DNA of 64,000 nucleotides from Polytrichum commune (Eukaryota; Streptophyta; Polytrichopsida; Polytrichales; Polytrichaceae). The position numbers and the translations under genes are program-made. The stretch covers positions 32,849,501-32,913,500 of the forward strand of contig OX485805.1 of NCBI GenBank assembly GCA_950295325.1, read 5' to 3'. Each line of letters begins with the position of its first letter. Position 1 is the stretch's first letter. The notes beneath the pieces were generated by a model. That model was given only the letters and a program-made list of their open reading frames with translations. It made no database searches and had not been told where the DNA came from. This document shows, in pieces, positions 1 to 12,420 of this stretch.

Positions 1-47
1 TCGTAATTACATGGTCACGGTCATTGGTTGATGTGTGAAGTGTCTCT

Positions 48-400
48 TACATGCTTATTTTCTCAAACTAGCCAACTTCTCCTAGGATATGAAACAGACA
101 ATTAATACGAGATGGCTAGCAAATCCAAATCAAGGCCGTAGCCACTTTCCTTGTAGTTTTTGAAGCTCATACGAATATGTTATGCATTGTCAATGTGAAT
201 TCTCGTCTTCACTAACTCGTCATGTAGGTCTCCTCCGGTATGTTGACTATTGAGTCTAGAATGATTATCATATTTTGAGCACCTAGTTCAATCTCTTTTA
301 AACATATATCTTTACGGTGTCCATTTTTGAAGCCATACTTAACCACATGCCACTCAAATATAGGTGTATGATCAAAACGAGTAACCAAATTAGGCACATA
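48..400 (+). repeat. Dispersed repeat R1, copy 1
   Basis: This stretch aligns by eye, in the same orientation, with 47989-48340 inside intron 5 of the LanC-like gene (roughly 70-75% identity). Shared blocks include 'cttctcctaggatatgaaac' here against 'cttctcctatgatatgaaac' there, and 'ttatcatattttgagcac' in both. Shorter pieces recur near 1850-1990 and 49440-49570. The reading frames in it are short and not conserved between copies, so it looks non-coding. The element class is unknown; no terminal repeats were found. Confidence 0.65.
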
Positions 401-3400
401 TACCTTAGCATCCATCTAACTTATGTGAATCAAACCACAAACCTCTCCTTGAGCTCCCATTCTATGAATAATATAGTCCTAAAATTGGAACCAAAAACCG
501 CTACGGATGTGAAATATTTGCATTCTACAAAGAGTCTACGAAGAGTACTACTACTTAGTACTTACCAATAAGCCAAGTTTTTTTTTTATTAAACTTTTTA
601 CATGCTAAACCCGCATAAGGTGTTTAACCAAGTTCGTCAACCATGACCATAGTTTAACTCATAATAAATATTTAGGACTCGTTTCAATGATATTATGCAT
701 AAACTTTAAATGAGAGTTGGATTCACCAAAATGAATGCTTACGGATGTGCTAATCATAGGTTTGTTTCTATATATGTATTATTTATGCAGGTCACCATCA
801 TCACATCGCTAAAACATTCTATTTTGGTTCTATGCATCCTGTTATGATAAAATACAAGTCAAAGTTCACACGAAAAGTTTACAAACATGCATTTACAAAT
901 CATTGAGAACAACATCATAAAACGAGGTTTCCTCCACACAATGAGAAAGGGAATACAACTTCCACTTTCATGATTGTTATCGTTAGGTAATCGTCTACAC
1001 GTTTTTCTTTTCATGGATTCTTGTTGAGCTCGTAATCAAATCATTGTTCAAAGAGAATGTGAATCTCGACTTTGGAATCTTTAAACTTTTGCATCCTAAC
1101 TCCGATATCGCAAACAGTTAGAGGACAACCTTCACGGTTTACTTTGCGATAGCTAATTGGGCGAGATGATTCCCGGTTCGATCCGATGGCCCGAAATCAC
1201 TCGTGGAGTTGGAAGAGCCCACACAATAAGGTCGTGTACCTTATGAACATCGGGCGAGGCAAGTCAAGTCAAGTGAATGCCATAAGTCTTTGTTGGCTTC
1301 CTCCTCTCGGGCTTAGTTAGGTGGACCGGATCCGAAAGGGCGGAAAGATGAGAAGGACCGCCCAAAATGTCGCTAGTGTGAACCCGTCCATGTCGGTTGG
1401 CCATCCAACAACACTTGGGCTTGGGAAGAGCGTGTAGTGTACGTGTTGCCAAGTTGGCAAGGGCAAAAAGATGAGCACTAATGGACTTGGCTTGGGCTAT
1501 CATACAACACAGAAGATTGAGTGAGAATGTTCATTCATATGTGGGAATAATGGACCCACACAAATAAGAACAAGATCCAAAATTTTGGGTTCTCACTTAC
1601 AACCTTTCTCCTTCAAGGACGACTTTCGTCTCCACGTACCACATGTTATTGTGTACCTATAATACATCAAAACGTATGTGAGTGCTAGTTGGTTCTTTTT
1701 TTCATGTTCTCCAACTTCTACCAATTAGATGTACACAACGTGACTCGTGTTGTATTAGCAAAGCCATGGCAAAATATCTGCAAAGATCAACTCCCCTGAT
1801 TTAGTTATGGTGATTGGAAGTGCATGTTTGTGGACTTCTTAAATGGATTGATAGGTCCTCCCAATTGTGTTCACTATTGGGTGTAGAGTAGTTGATGATA
1901 TTTGAAGATGTAGTTCAATCTCTTTTAAACACGTGTCTTTTTGACGTTTCCTCTTTGATCCTTTCCAAACCACATATCAATCATATCCATGTGTCTGATT
2001 TAGAAAACGAGCTATTCAAAGACCCAACTCCGTTACCTACGAATGAGTCAATGGTTCCAACTATGAAGTTGATTTGTGATTGGTGGTTCCAAGCGTCGTT
2101 CCAATTTTGGTGCCTGGCCAATTGCAAGGTATTGACATTCTTCAAGGTGTTGACACGGGTCGAAGGTTACAAAAACTGGTAGTTTTGTCCACTACATATG
2201 AGGAGACGACGTTGTTAATGATGTCAAGGTGTATTCTTAAATGTTGAAGGTAGCCATTATGTCATTAAAGCACAATTGTAAATATTAAAACTCCATGTAT
2301 TCTTATACTTATTAAGTGGAAGAAAAGATTAAGAATGTTGAAATCCAACATAACATTGTTCAACTTGATTGAGGCGTTCCCTTTTGTGTGTGTTGGGAGT
2401 GATATCGACACCAATTAACTTTCTAAAAACAAGCCCTCTCCTACTACCCCCCCTTACACACCTTCCGGAATTCGCTAGGTACAAGGACTAGGATGATCGG
2501 TAGGAGGGAAATGCCAAGCGGTCGAAACTCGATCGACATCTAAATGGGGTTGTGGCATCAATTCTCTCCTTACAACTAGAGAATGTGAAGGACCAAAGGT
2601 CACAAACAAAAACGACATTCAATAGTGCAAAACGTGTAGAAGAACTAGTATTCACCACAACCTCCGTGGGCCAATTGTTGAGGTACCGTCGTGCTACAAA
2701 GTGGATGCATTGGATGTTGGACAAGGGGACACTTGCATTGATGAGGGCTTTGCACACCAAATTCAAGTTGAATCTTGAGGCATATTGGAATACTTTTTGG
2801 GATTATGTGTTACATATTTATGGGCCCACATATCATCTTTGTGTGCATTGAATAATGTTATCGAAAGTTCGAATGTTTGAATTTTGTTTTTCCATACCCT
2901 CGATGTCATATGGAATACATATATCAAATTCTATGCAACCATTGATGGGAGTCGACACCCTCGCATATCTTCCAACACAACAAAGAACGACCATTTCTCA
3001 TGTTAACATTCTTTTGTGCACACTTAATCGTCTCCAAATTGTGCATGTCGTGTTTCTATGAGTACATATCTATGTTGATAACACATGAATGAGTTAGGTG
3101 GGGTTGATGTAGGAATAAATAACATCCATCAACTGAAAAATAAATGGTTGTTTGGGAAGTATCGAGTGAAAGGGTCCTTAAGATATGAGATTGTATGTAG
3201 GTTGTCAATGATAATAGATTGGACTGGAAAACAAGTCGGGTTTGGATGTCTGATTTGGGTTGCAGGATAGCAATGAACTACACTCTTTGGATGCTTGTGC
3301 ATGTTGAGCACAATGTTCGATGTGTTTGACAACCAAAGCATGCATTGATGACATCAATGCTTTTACTTAATTGATGACGCAAATTATGATGTAGATATTT

Positions 3401-4350
3401 ATCATATTTGAAAGAACTTGGAGTGGCTTGGAATGCGATGTATAAAGTATGGGTTGATGACAAAGTATGGGTTGGTGCATGCTATGACAAAATTTGACAT
3501 GGGGGTGTAAGAAGGTCATAATAAGCAATGTTGTGTTGGTATAGTGATTGTTTACAATACATCTTAGTTATTGGTATCAGAAGTAGGTGAATTGTATAGG
3601 GTAAATTATAAGATGCTAATAGATCTACAATAAAATGGATATATCAGTCGGTAACTATATGCTCTATAGTCTCATGTGCATGTAAATCTTTGGTTACTTA
3701 TTCCTTCCTTTGTACATGTTTGAGAGGGTGAGTCATATTATTACATGTACTATTGCAGATACCTATTTGATAGCTAAAATACGAGGGTTGGGTGATAACT
3801 CACAATGGAGTGTAGTAAATAATGTTCATAATCTTCAATGTACAACAAGTCTCCATTAGGAGACACCATGGAAGGATTCCATTTATTGATTTAGAGTTAG
3901 ATTGGAATTAGAAATAATACATGTGACATGTTTGATGCATTGGTTTGAGACCATGAGGCCACGAGAGATGATTCTAGAATATAGAGGTTCTTCACACATT
4001 TTAAGTGATTATACTTGTTTGAAACATGTAGGACTCTTACAAATGTCCAAATCTAAAAACTCCACTATTTTTGGTAACTTACAACACCTCCATAAAATTG
4101 TCATGTGTGTAATTGGATTGATGGAATGACGTAAGATTTGTCACATGTGATTACTTTCTTTATTGCTCGTGGATTCTTGACAAAGCGACGTGTGACACAA
4201 GAAGAGGTACACTAAATGTTAACCCAACATTATTTGTCATTCCTTGTAAATTATTTGGGGATCATATAGTTACGGTGTTGCGATTACTGTCACTAACCAA
4301 GTGATTTCTCATCCAAATTTCAATCATCAACGACGATATTTAATCACAAG
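401..4350. other. AT-rich spacer, no recognised gene
   Basis: Only short unrelated reading frames are present and none gives a recognisable protein. A partial R1 copy lies near 1850-1990. The part around 1140-1500 is GC-richer but still shows no domain. Confidence 0.5.
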
Positions 4351-4502
4351 CTAGTGACAAGAGAAGGTAAGGTTTTGGCCAATGGATGATCTCATCCATC
4401 ATCCATGACAATATATGCTCACCTAGTCATTAGAAGTGTCATCCAAAAAGTTACCATAGTAACATAAAATACCTTATGACACTAAATATCATACCTAGTG
4501 TA
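4351..4502 (+). repeat. Dispersed repeat R2, copy 1
   Basis: About 150 bp are shared with 32306-32460 at roughly 80% identity. Both copies begin near 'tgacaagagaaggta', pass through 'gtcatccaaaaagtta' and 'cataaaatacc', and end in a near-palindrome based on ACACTAAAT/ATTTAGTGT. A short fragment of the tail recurs at about 49400-49435. It is non-coding and of unknown class. Confidence 0.65.
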
Positions 4503-6274
4503 ATTCCCTTGCCCGCATACAATGGGTATGTCCGCCTATGTATTATGTAAACCATCGACGGGCTACATAGTGCACACATTACAAAGAAAAGCATAACAAA
4601 GTGTTCAACAAAAGGAATGGACACAAGAAGACGACTCCGTGTTTTGGACTATGCGACCCTTTTTGAGTGGGAGTATCAACGCCAACAAGGAACGGACGAT
4701 CTCGAGCTCCATATTGCTAGGTGTGGGAGGTTGCTCTCTTTGCATGTATATGGAACTTCAACCACACTTTCTAGCCTTCGTCCTTTGAAAGTGCTCCTAA
4801 GAATCTTGTTGTTTGGCTCACGGGAAGCAATGATGTTTGGGAGCTATAGTAATCTTGTATGTCCTTATTTATTTTCAAAGCATGGTTTTATGGTTGGATT
4901 GTTTGGTTGAATAGTTCACCATTTTCCTTTGTCGTAACGATATGTTTTATTGCCGTGTAATATGCAAGGGACGCACTTTTTGACTAGTTTTAGGATGATT
5001 TATGATTGCCACACACATGCTTGCTTTTATCGAGTGAAACATTTATCATGGAAATACACTAATAACAATATTCGGGATTCCCATGAGGTGGTCTTCACGT
5101 GGATTGCATTATCACGGTGATATAGTTTAAGCATTTACCATTATTAAGAAACTTGAAGTAAGTCTAAAAAACTTGCATATATAGTGCCAAGGGAAAAATA
5201 CGAGTATAGTACTTTTAAGAGGAAAAAATAAACTTACAAATGCACTCCTAGTAGTAATTCAATCATTTGAGCAAATATGGTGATGTCAAAGTCTAGCTAA
5301 TTTAAAGTTTGATGGTTGTTTTTTGTGTGGAAGGGACTTGGAATGATGTCATGCCCCTTCTAGCCATGTGTTTGTAGGGTTGTAAGTGTGATGATAATGA
5401 AATTTTGAACGTGCCGCTCAGTTGTCATATGCAGGATGATGTTAACAATAATTGATCTCAAGATTTTTCTAAGGGTTGGCCAACGTGGAGGACATTGTTA
5501 GCTACACGTGCAACTTGCACAAGTTTCAATCAATCAATTGGGAGTTTGCATGTGAAATTTACTTCTTAGTGTTGTTTCAATGTACCACTATGTTGTCTAT
5601 TGCCATTGCGAGTGTTGAGACCCATATTGGAAGGTCAATGTTCAATTGTAGGAAAATAGGTTTGTTAGTGGATACCACAAAGACGGCATTGTTCGTTATG
5701 TTTTTGTTATGAACAACGCAAGGAAAGTGGAGGAGGTCACGACTAGGAGGTCATTGTCAAAATTTCAATAAAATTATGTGAGTGAAAATATAGGATATTT
5801 TAAATTCAATAGAGCAAAAAATTATACAAAATTTGGCATTACTGTAGATTAAATAAAAATGGCCCATACAATATTTTATCTAAAGTACGGTACATAAAAA
5901 AAATAGGTGGTATTTACATTTCATTAATAAAGGAGGGTATGCAATATTTGAACGAATGAAGAATTTATGTGAGGTTAAATGAATGTTTATGGATTGGATG
6001 CGAAACTATAATTGACTAAAAGTCATCCAATTTAGAAGTTGGTATTGGATATCTTGGTTTACAACCACTTTGCACATGAGCCAAGACCCTTGACTATGAA
6101 ATTGTGAGAGGCCAAAAGAAGTGTCCAAAGGCCATCCCAAATCAATTCCAAAATCATGTACTGTGAAATCATATGTAATTAAGAACGTCCCTCAACCAAA
6201 TCTTATTTCAAGGAATGTCTATTCATTCGGGGTCCTCACACATGATAAAATCTAGTAAATCAACAATTATGAGA
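4503..6274. other. AT-rich spacer, no recognised gene
   Basis: Short open frames (for example 4617-4910 and 5476-5712) have no recognisable domain and no supporting splice or promoter context. Nothing else was seen. Confidence 0.45.
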
Positions 6275-6530
6275 TTTTGGAGTGCCATGGTCTCCTAGTT
6301 TTGTGTTAGGCCTACCTCCAAGAGGTGGTTTTTGAAAATAATCCAAGTGATCAGGAAACATGATCCATTTGATACCATGTAGAAATCCTTGTAGACTTTG
6401 CATTAATCTTGCATTTGATGACTCCATGGGGCTTTGAAGCGTAGTGTGAAGCGAACTTAGATGAGGTCCGCCTCTCCCACCAATGAGAGTGCTTGAAGTG
6501 CAATGGTCACCGGCTCTAAGTCTTGTGTGC
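6275..6530 (-). repeat. Dispersed repeat R4, minus-strand copy
   Basis: The reverse complement of this stretch matches 60715-60975. Shared blocks include 'cctacctccaagaggtggt', 'caatgagagtgcttgaagtg' and 'agtgtgaagcgaactt' read here on the plus strand. A more diverged copy is at 60095-60370. Three copies in 64 kb, in both orientations, indicate an interspersed element of unknown class. Confidence 0.7.
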
Positions 6531-9280
6531 GATTTTTGAGAAAGTTTAGTGTTATTGGAATTTATTTATTTATATTTTATTTTATGGGTTGTGAAGGGGT
6601 TCATGCGAGTTGGCTTTGGATCTTGCAAGCATGTGTGTAGGTTCGACACAAGGCTAACAAATTTGAGACACAAGTCGAAGTCCCCTCTACAACAAGCATT
6701 GATCCAACTCATCTAGCGTACAAACCGAGTAGTAAGCCCACAGAGGTGGATGATAGCGATGCTAAAGTTTTGAGGACTAAAATGAAAGAAGGAAATGGAA
6801 ACATGAAAGGTGTTCCAGAGGACGAAGTCGTGGAGGAGATCGTGCTTCCTCTATCCATTATTGAAAATGAAACATGACATGTCATTTGATATATTTTCCA
6901 TCGTGAGGAAGTGTTTGAAGAATCCAATATTATAGTCGTGAAAGTTATGCCAACAATGGAGTATGACATACATCAAGTCTTCAAGGCCGCTTTGGTTTCT
7001 CAATTAAATGCCAACCCGTTTTTGTCCAAGGATAGGCTTACGTGAGTTAAAACTTCAATGTATGTCAATAACAATAATGACTGCATCAACCCCTACTAAT
7101 TCATAGGCCATAGATTAATGTTCTAAAAGTAGGTTGGGTTCGATATGAATGTTTTTGTCCAAATGAGAAATTTATTGAAGGGTGGATGAGAATGGAACCA
7201 AAATGCTTTTGCTCAAATGTGCTTGTGCTAATAAATGACAAATGTGCCATAAAAGCATACCCATTGTTTTGACAGGTCACCCGCCCTCCGTTCCTCCGGG
7301 TCACCCTCCCCTGCCCACCCGCCTACCAGACTTTGGTGTATTCAATGCGCCCTCACACTGGCAAGTTATATTTAGATTTCTAAATAGGCTTACACGACAA
7401 GGAAAATGAGTAAGTCCCTTCACTATGGAATTTGTCACATGGAAATTGAAATCCCAAGTAAATAAAGTCATGTGCGTTGGGTCCACTATGAGAGGCTGAA
7501 CCCACCAATCAATGGAATCTAATTTTGTATCTTCATGTGTGTTCAACAAATAACATTATTCAGCAAGAAGTTTGTTGTATCATGGGGTCTGGAATTATGC
7601 AAGCATGATATCCTTTTTATGATGGGTTCCCGTTACAAAGTGAACAATGTTCAACATAGGTATTGCTCACTCCGTGCCTTTGAAATGACAGAATGCCATA
7701 TCCTAAGCTTGCATTACTGGATGTACAAATTTAGAAAATAATGTACCATTTGGATTGTGTGATGTGATTAGCCACCGTATAAATACACTCATTGCCGAGC
7801 CCCGAGTGGACAAGAAAACATGTTGGGCAAATGTGTTGCCCGAGAATGAACTCGTGCCCTAGGAATTAAATGGGTTGTGCTTGCCAACCCCATACAACAC
7901 TTAGAAGTATAGTAACGTTATGCACTTTGAATGTCAAATAGGGATTTATTTTTGTAACACATCAATTATATCACATGTCTTTGTAATGTATCTCCTATCT
8001 AAGCACATTACAATTTCCACCGTCGAATGTCTCTCAATTAAAAACATGTGGAAATATTAATTTTCATTTGTTTATTATTTGAATATTGACCAACCAATTT
8101 GGAGACACAAGCTCTCCTTCCCTCAAGCTCCATGTGACTATAGTATCTTGGAAAAATGATAGTTAAAGTATTTCTCTCTATAATCCTAATTTCATATATA
8201 TATATATATATATTGTAACTATATGTACAAATCACTCCATTTAGCTTCTCATCCGACTTCTCATCCATCTATGCTCCTTAGCCTTGGACATCCATGCATT
8301 TATCTTCCACAATCCTCAATTTCCCAATCGATACATTACACAAGTTCAATGCTTTGTATGTTGAATCATGATTTATTTATGTGTCACATCTAATTTTACT
8401 ATAGGGTTCACTTATTAGTTTTGCAGCAGTTGCCACTTAGGCTTCAAATCCAATTGGTGTTGAAATTGCCATCCGATATCATGGTTGGGAATTGTTTTAT
8501 ATTTGTTTAGTAGCTCATGTGAAATATTATAAGAAGTACAAATTATTTGATGTATAGGATGTGTAGTTGAGCAACTTCCTATATGAATTATTTTGTAAAA
8601 CTGTGAGATTCGAGATTAAAAAAAAAATCAAATACCATAACCCACAAAAAAAAAATATATATATACATTTTGGCACATTTGGACTTTGTGCACACCGGGG
8701 TTAAACTTACCATTAATTACCATCTATTCACGACTTTGGTGCTTCTAACTTTCACATATGACACTGAGATTTGGGTAGGTCACTTCAAAAACTCTCATTG
8801 AAAAGTTTTTGAGAAGGGCAAGAAGAGACATATGATGCCTCGCATCAAAGTGCATTCTTCAACAACCTGCCATATTTTGTTTGCCGGATTTGGAGAATTT
8901 CGCATGGAATGATATGCTAACTACAAGTATTCAACAACAGCTTCCCCACCTTCCCTCCTATCGGTTGTTGCTTTCTTGACATCTTGTTGAACAAGGATTT
9001 GACACATAGCACAAATTAACAACTTGAAATCCACGTATATGGTAATATTATGTTGTGGTAATATTATGGTAATATGTGTTATTTATGGTTTCAATGTCAC
9101 GTAGTCTATATGTGAAGGGCCTAAAGTAGATGCCCATAAGTCTCAATGCGTCATGTCCCTTGATTGCCAATATGATACTATATATTGACAAAAGTAACCT
9201 TTTTAAGTGGATTTTTTGAACATTATGACATTCAACAAAACACATTGGGATAATTGAGATGATAGTTTTGCATTTTAGTA
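6531..9280. other. AT-rich spacer with an (AT)n tract
   Basis: No recognisable gene. An (AT)n simple repeat lies at about 8194-8213. Short frames at 7101-7741 have no recognised domain. Confidence 0.45.
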
Positions 9281-9600
9281 TACAAAGGGGAAGATATTAA
9301 GCTTACTAATAGCGAGTGTCGTGTGTTTGCATTTGAGTATGCAAGAGGAAGATACTCTTGAGCATACTAATGGCTAGTGTCATTTGTGTGCACTTCAATC
9401 AACTTGTAGACCATTGTGTAACATGGGCATACACATCGTCACACTATTGAACATACTCACACCAACATACTAGTAAGCACACTTGAATGCCAAGTGTCAT
9501 GAGGTGACACTAATTATAAAGTTGTTCATCATTAGTGTAACCTAGTATAGGCCTCAAACGAGGGTAATCGACACTACTACGCATGTGACACTAAATAACA
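9281..9600 (+). repeat. Dispersed repeat R3, copy 1
   Basis: This matches the reverse complement of about 32050-32300. The clearest block is 'caacttgtagaccattgt', followed in both by a cytosine-poor tract, 'agtgtaacctag' and a stretch ending near 'actaaata'. Identity is estimated by eye at about 70-75%. It is non-coding and of unknown class. Confidence 0.6.
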
Positions 9601-10744
9601 TAAACATTTTCATACAAAACTAAGTAATAACACATGATGATGTCCGGGAGCCTCAAGCAATGTTGTTAAACATAATCATTTGGTCGCCCTCCCTCTAGGA
9701 CCCTTTGATCATGGACATCGCATGCCCAAATTAACAACATAGGAGTTTGAGGATAAATGGTTAAGGGAAAGTCATTTTCTTCTCCTAAGCCTTGAATGCC
9801 ACCAAATGAGCGAACTGATTATGTTGAAATAGAGTGCCCTCTACAATATTTTGGACAATGATAAAACACATTGAATGGTCAAATTGCCTTCAATAAATTG
9901 GTAAATCGTATAGAAAGATATTATAGGATTTCATTTTGGGTGTGGTTAAAGTCTTTGGCACAAACTCAGGGTTAGTTGGCCAAATCCTGAATTTGAGAGC
10001 TACAAGGCTAAATATGCTATTTAGTGTCATTTGCCATTTGGAGTTACACAATGCAATATATTTGTATTTTTTGACGTAAATCTTCTACCAAGCACAACTC
10101 TCAATGTTCTATAATGCCCAAACAACCAATTTGACATTTGTTGGCAATATCATATATACAATAAACATTTTTAGCATTACATAATTTAAGTTAGTAAGTA
10201 AAATTAAATACAATATATTAGTGTAATTGGTAAAATCACATGCATGGTTTTTCAAGGCTCGAATCAACATGCTTTAAAACATTGTCAAACTATTGTAAAA
10301 TGCTTCCTAGTCATCACGTAACATTATTTAGATCCATACCAATGTTATGTGGAATTGACAATATTCCATAAAATATTCCCAAATATTTCTAACATGTAGT
10401 ATGAATGTGGGAAATATATAGGAATATTATGTGGAATAATGTCAATCCCACGTAACATTATTATGAATCTGAATAATGTTATGCAATTTGGACACTGGAC
10501 AATAATTTCCGCATGGGATAGGAGTCATTGTTAACCGATAAGACTGCCACGTCACATAATTTTGATAATAATTATACATCAAAAATTGAAGCATGAGGCA
10601 CTTCACGGTAGTTGAAATTCACATTTCAAACATATCTTGCCAACTCATCATGAATTTGATCCCAAGACTTAACGCATAACTATGATATGTGCAAGTTTGT
10701 CGTGGTTACCAATAAGGGCTTCTTTACACTAGTGATTAGTACCC
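9601..10744. other. AT-rich spacer, no recognised gene
   Basis: No open frame of note. One ATTTAGTGT-type palindrome half lies near 10010-10035, the same motif that ends repeat R2. Confidence 0.4.
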
Positions 10745-10752
10745 ATGACAAC

Positions 10753-11214
10753 CCCGGGTACACAACTCCCATATTATATGCAGGGGGCATCGTACTTAAA
10801 ACGGCTTATAGGACGGCTTTTGTAAAAATTATATCAAATTAAAATGATCAAAAATTTGGGTGAAGACCAAATTAAATAAAATGAGATGAAAAAAAAGTTG
10901 GGTTGCGTATTTATTAAGCCTCCCATTAAAATTATAATTCATTCACAATGTTAAAATTTTATTAAAAAGTCCAAAGTTGGAGAGTTTGACCTATGGTACA
11001 TGTATTTAAAAAATTCATATAATTAGGTTTTTAATGCAATTATATGCTTCAAAATATATTCATTTCCTATATATAATTACATTTTTGGATTCCTTGTTAG
11101 AAGGGCTACAAGGTTTTCCTACATTAAAACAAATTTTATCACTCACTATTGGAGTAAAACGCATTAGAAGTGATTAAAATCAGGACCATATAATACGGGA
11201 GTTGCATACCCGGG
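10753..11214. mobile_element. 462-bp MITE with 28-bp terminal inverted repeats
   Basis: The left end (10753-10780) starts CCCGGGTA and continues to TATTATATG. The reverse complement of the right end (11187-11214) matches it at 25 of 28 positions. The flanks are the identical 8-mer ATGACAAC at 10745-10752 and 11215-11222, read as the target-site duplication. The inside is AT-rich and non-coding. An 8-bp TSD fits hAT-like or P-like transposition, but the CCCGGG terminus is not the usual hAT CA-start, so the superfamily is left open. The element is short and has no ORF, so it would be non-autonomous. Confidence 0.85.
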
Positions 11215-11222
11215 ATGACAAC

Positions 11223-12121
11223 TACTTTCTAAAATCTCCCATTGGTTGAGAAATGAATGGCATTCCCACTTTGGTTTACACAAGGACCCCAAAAACAAAA
11301 GCAACCCTGAGTTAGCATGTCAAAGAATGGATGAGAAAATGACATGGAATCTTACATTTAATGGTCACCACGATTTTGCAGCGAGAGATCTCAAATAAAG
11401 TGTCTCAAGGAAAAATAAGGTGACCATGTCAAAATAAAATTTACACGTCTATTTTGTAAGCTCATAGTGAGATTTTTTTAGTTTTATGTCTACAAGTTTA
11501 TATAAGTTTTGGAGTATTTAGTGAGCAACATTCGGGCCTCGGAAGTTGGGTTTAGGGTTTGGAGCGAGGGTGTGGTGTGTGGCTTCAGCGGTGGTCGTGG
11601 TTTTGCAAATAGTTTGGATGTCGTCTTCGATTCTTAAGGTACCAATTCACTTGATGTACTCCAGGTCTAATTCGTTGCCATGGTTTCTTAATAGTAGCTC
11701 GCTAAGGTTCTTTCTCGATTTTGTGATGATAGTGCATAAATCTATGCATGCGCTTACACTACTGTGAGGATTACTTTGAGATCGCCAACAAATCCGAGAT
11801 CAATGAAGGCAACAAAAGCATTTGACATCTTGTTTTGATTTGAAATAAAAAAATAATTTAAGAGATGTCTCAACATTGGAAACAAAAGAAAAGGTTTCTT
11901 GAAGCAAAGTTCCGACTGTGTGACTTTTGTTGAGTATGTCTTCCAGTTTGTGACTTTCTGTTATGCATCACGCAACCAAGATTGTGAAGTGGTTGGTGGG
12001 TTTTCTCGGAGTTCTAGGGTGTGAACTTCAGGCATCAATTTGTTTGGTTTGCTACTATTTTTTCTTTTCTTTTAAAATTTTAATCTTTTATTCCCCGCCT
12101 CTTCCGGTCTAAGATACTTTC
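11223..12121. other. Spacer with a telobox-like motif
   Basis: A 'gggtttagggttt' motif near 11548-11560 resembles the plant telobox, often found near transcription starts. The following open frame (11546-11767) is short, has no recognised domain and is not called as a gene. Confidence 0.35.
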
Positions 12122-12420
12122 AAGGAAGCAACTCAAATCGTTAACCAAACTTGTCATCTCGTATAACTTGGCTATTGGGGTGCCAAGTTTTATGAGTGCT
12201 ACGTGTTGCAAGAAAATGGGGTTGACCGACAGTGTAGGTTAGGTTGTGTCTCATAGGTCTCACATACATTGAAGGCAACAACTCAAATTCATTGTATTTT
12301 TTTGTCTTACATAACATGGCCATTGTGGTGGCAAATTTACTTGAGTGCTGAATATTGCAAGAAATTGAGGGTGATTAGTAGTGTAGGTTAGGTTGTGTCT
12401 AATTGTGGTTTCATTGAAGA
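12122..12420 (+). repeat. Tandem duplication, period about 149 bp
   Basis: Two consecutive copies share 'gcaacaactcaaat'-type starts and 'tgtaggttaggttgtgtct' ends; the latter block recurs 149 bp apart. The copies are diverged, so the duplication is not recent. No coding capacity is apparent. Confidence 0.65.
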
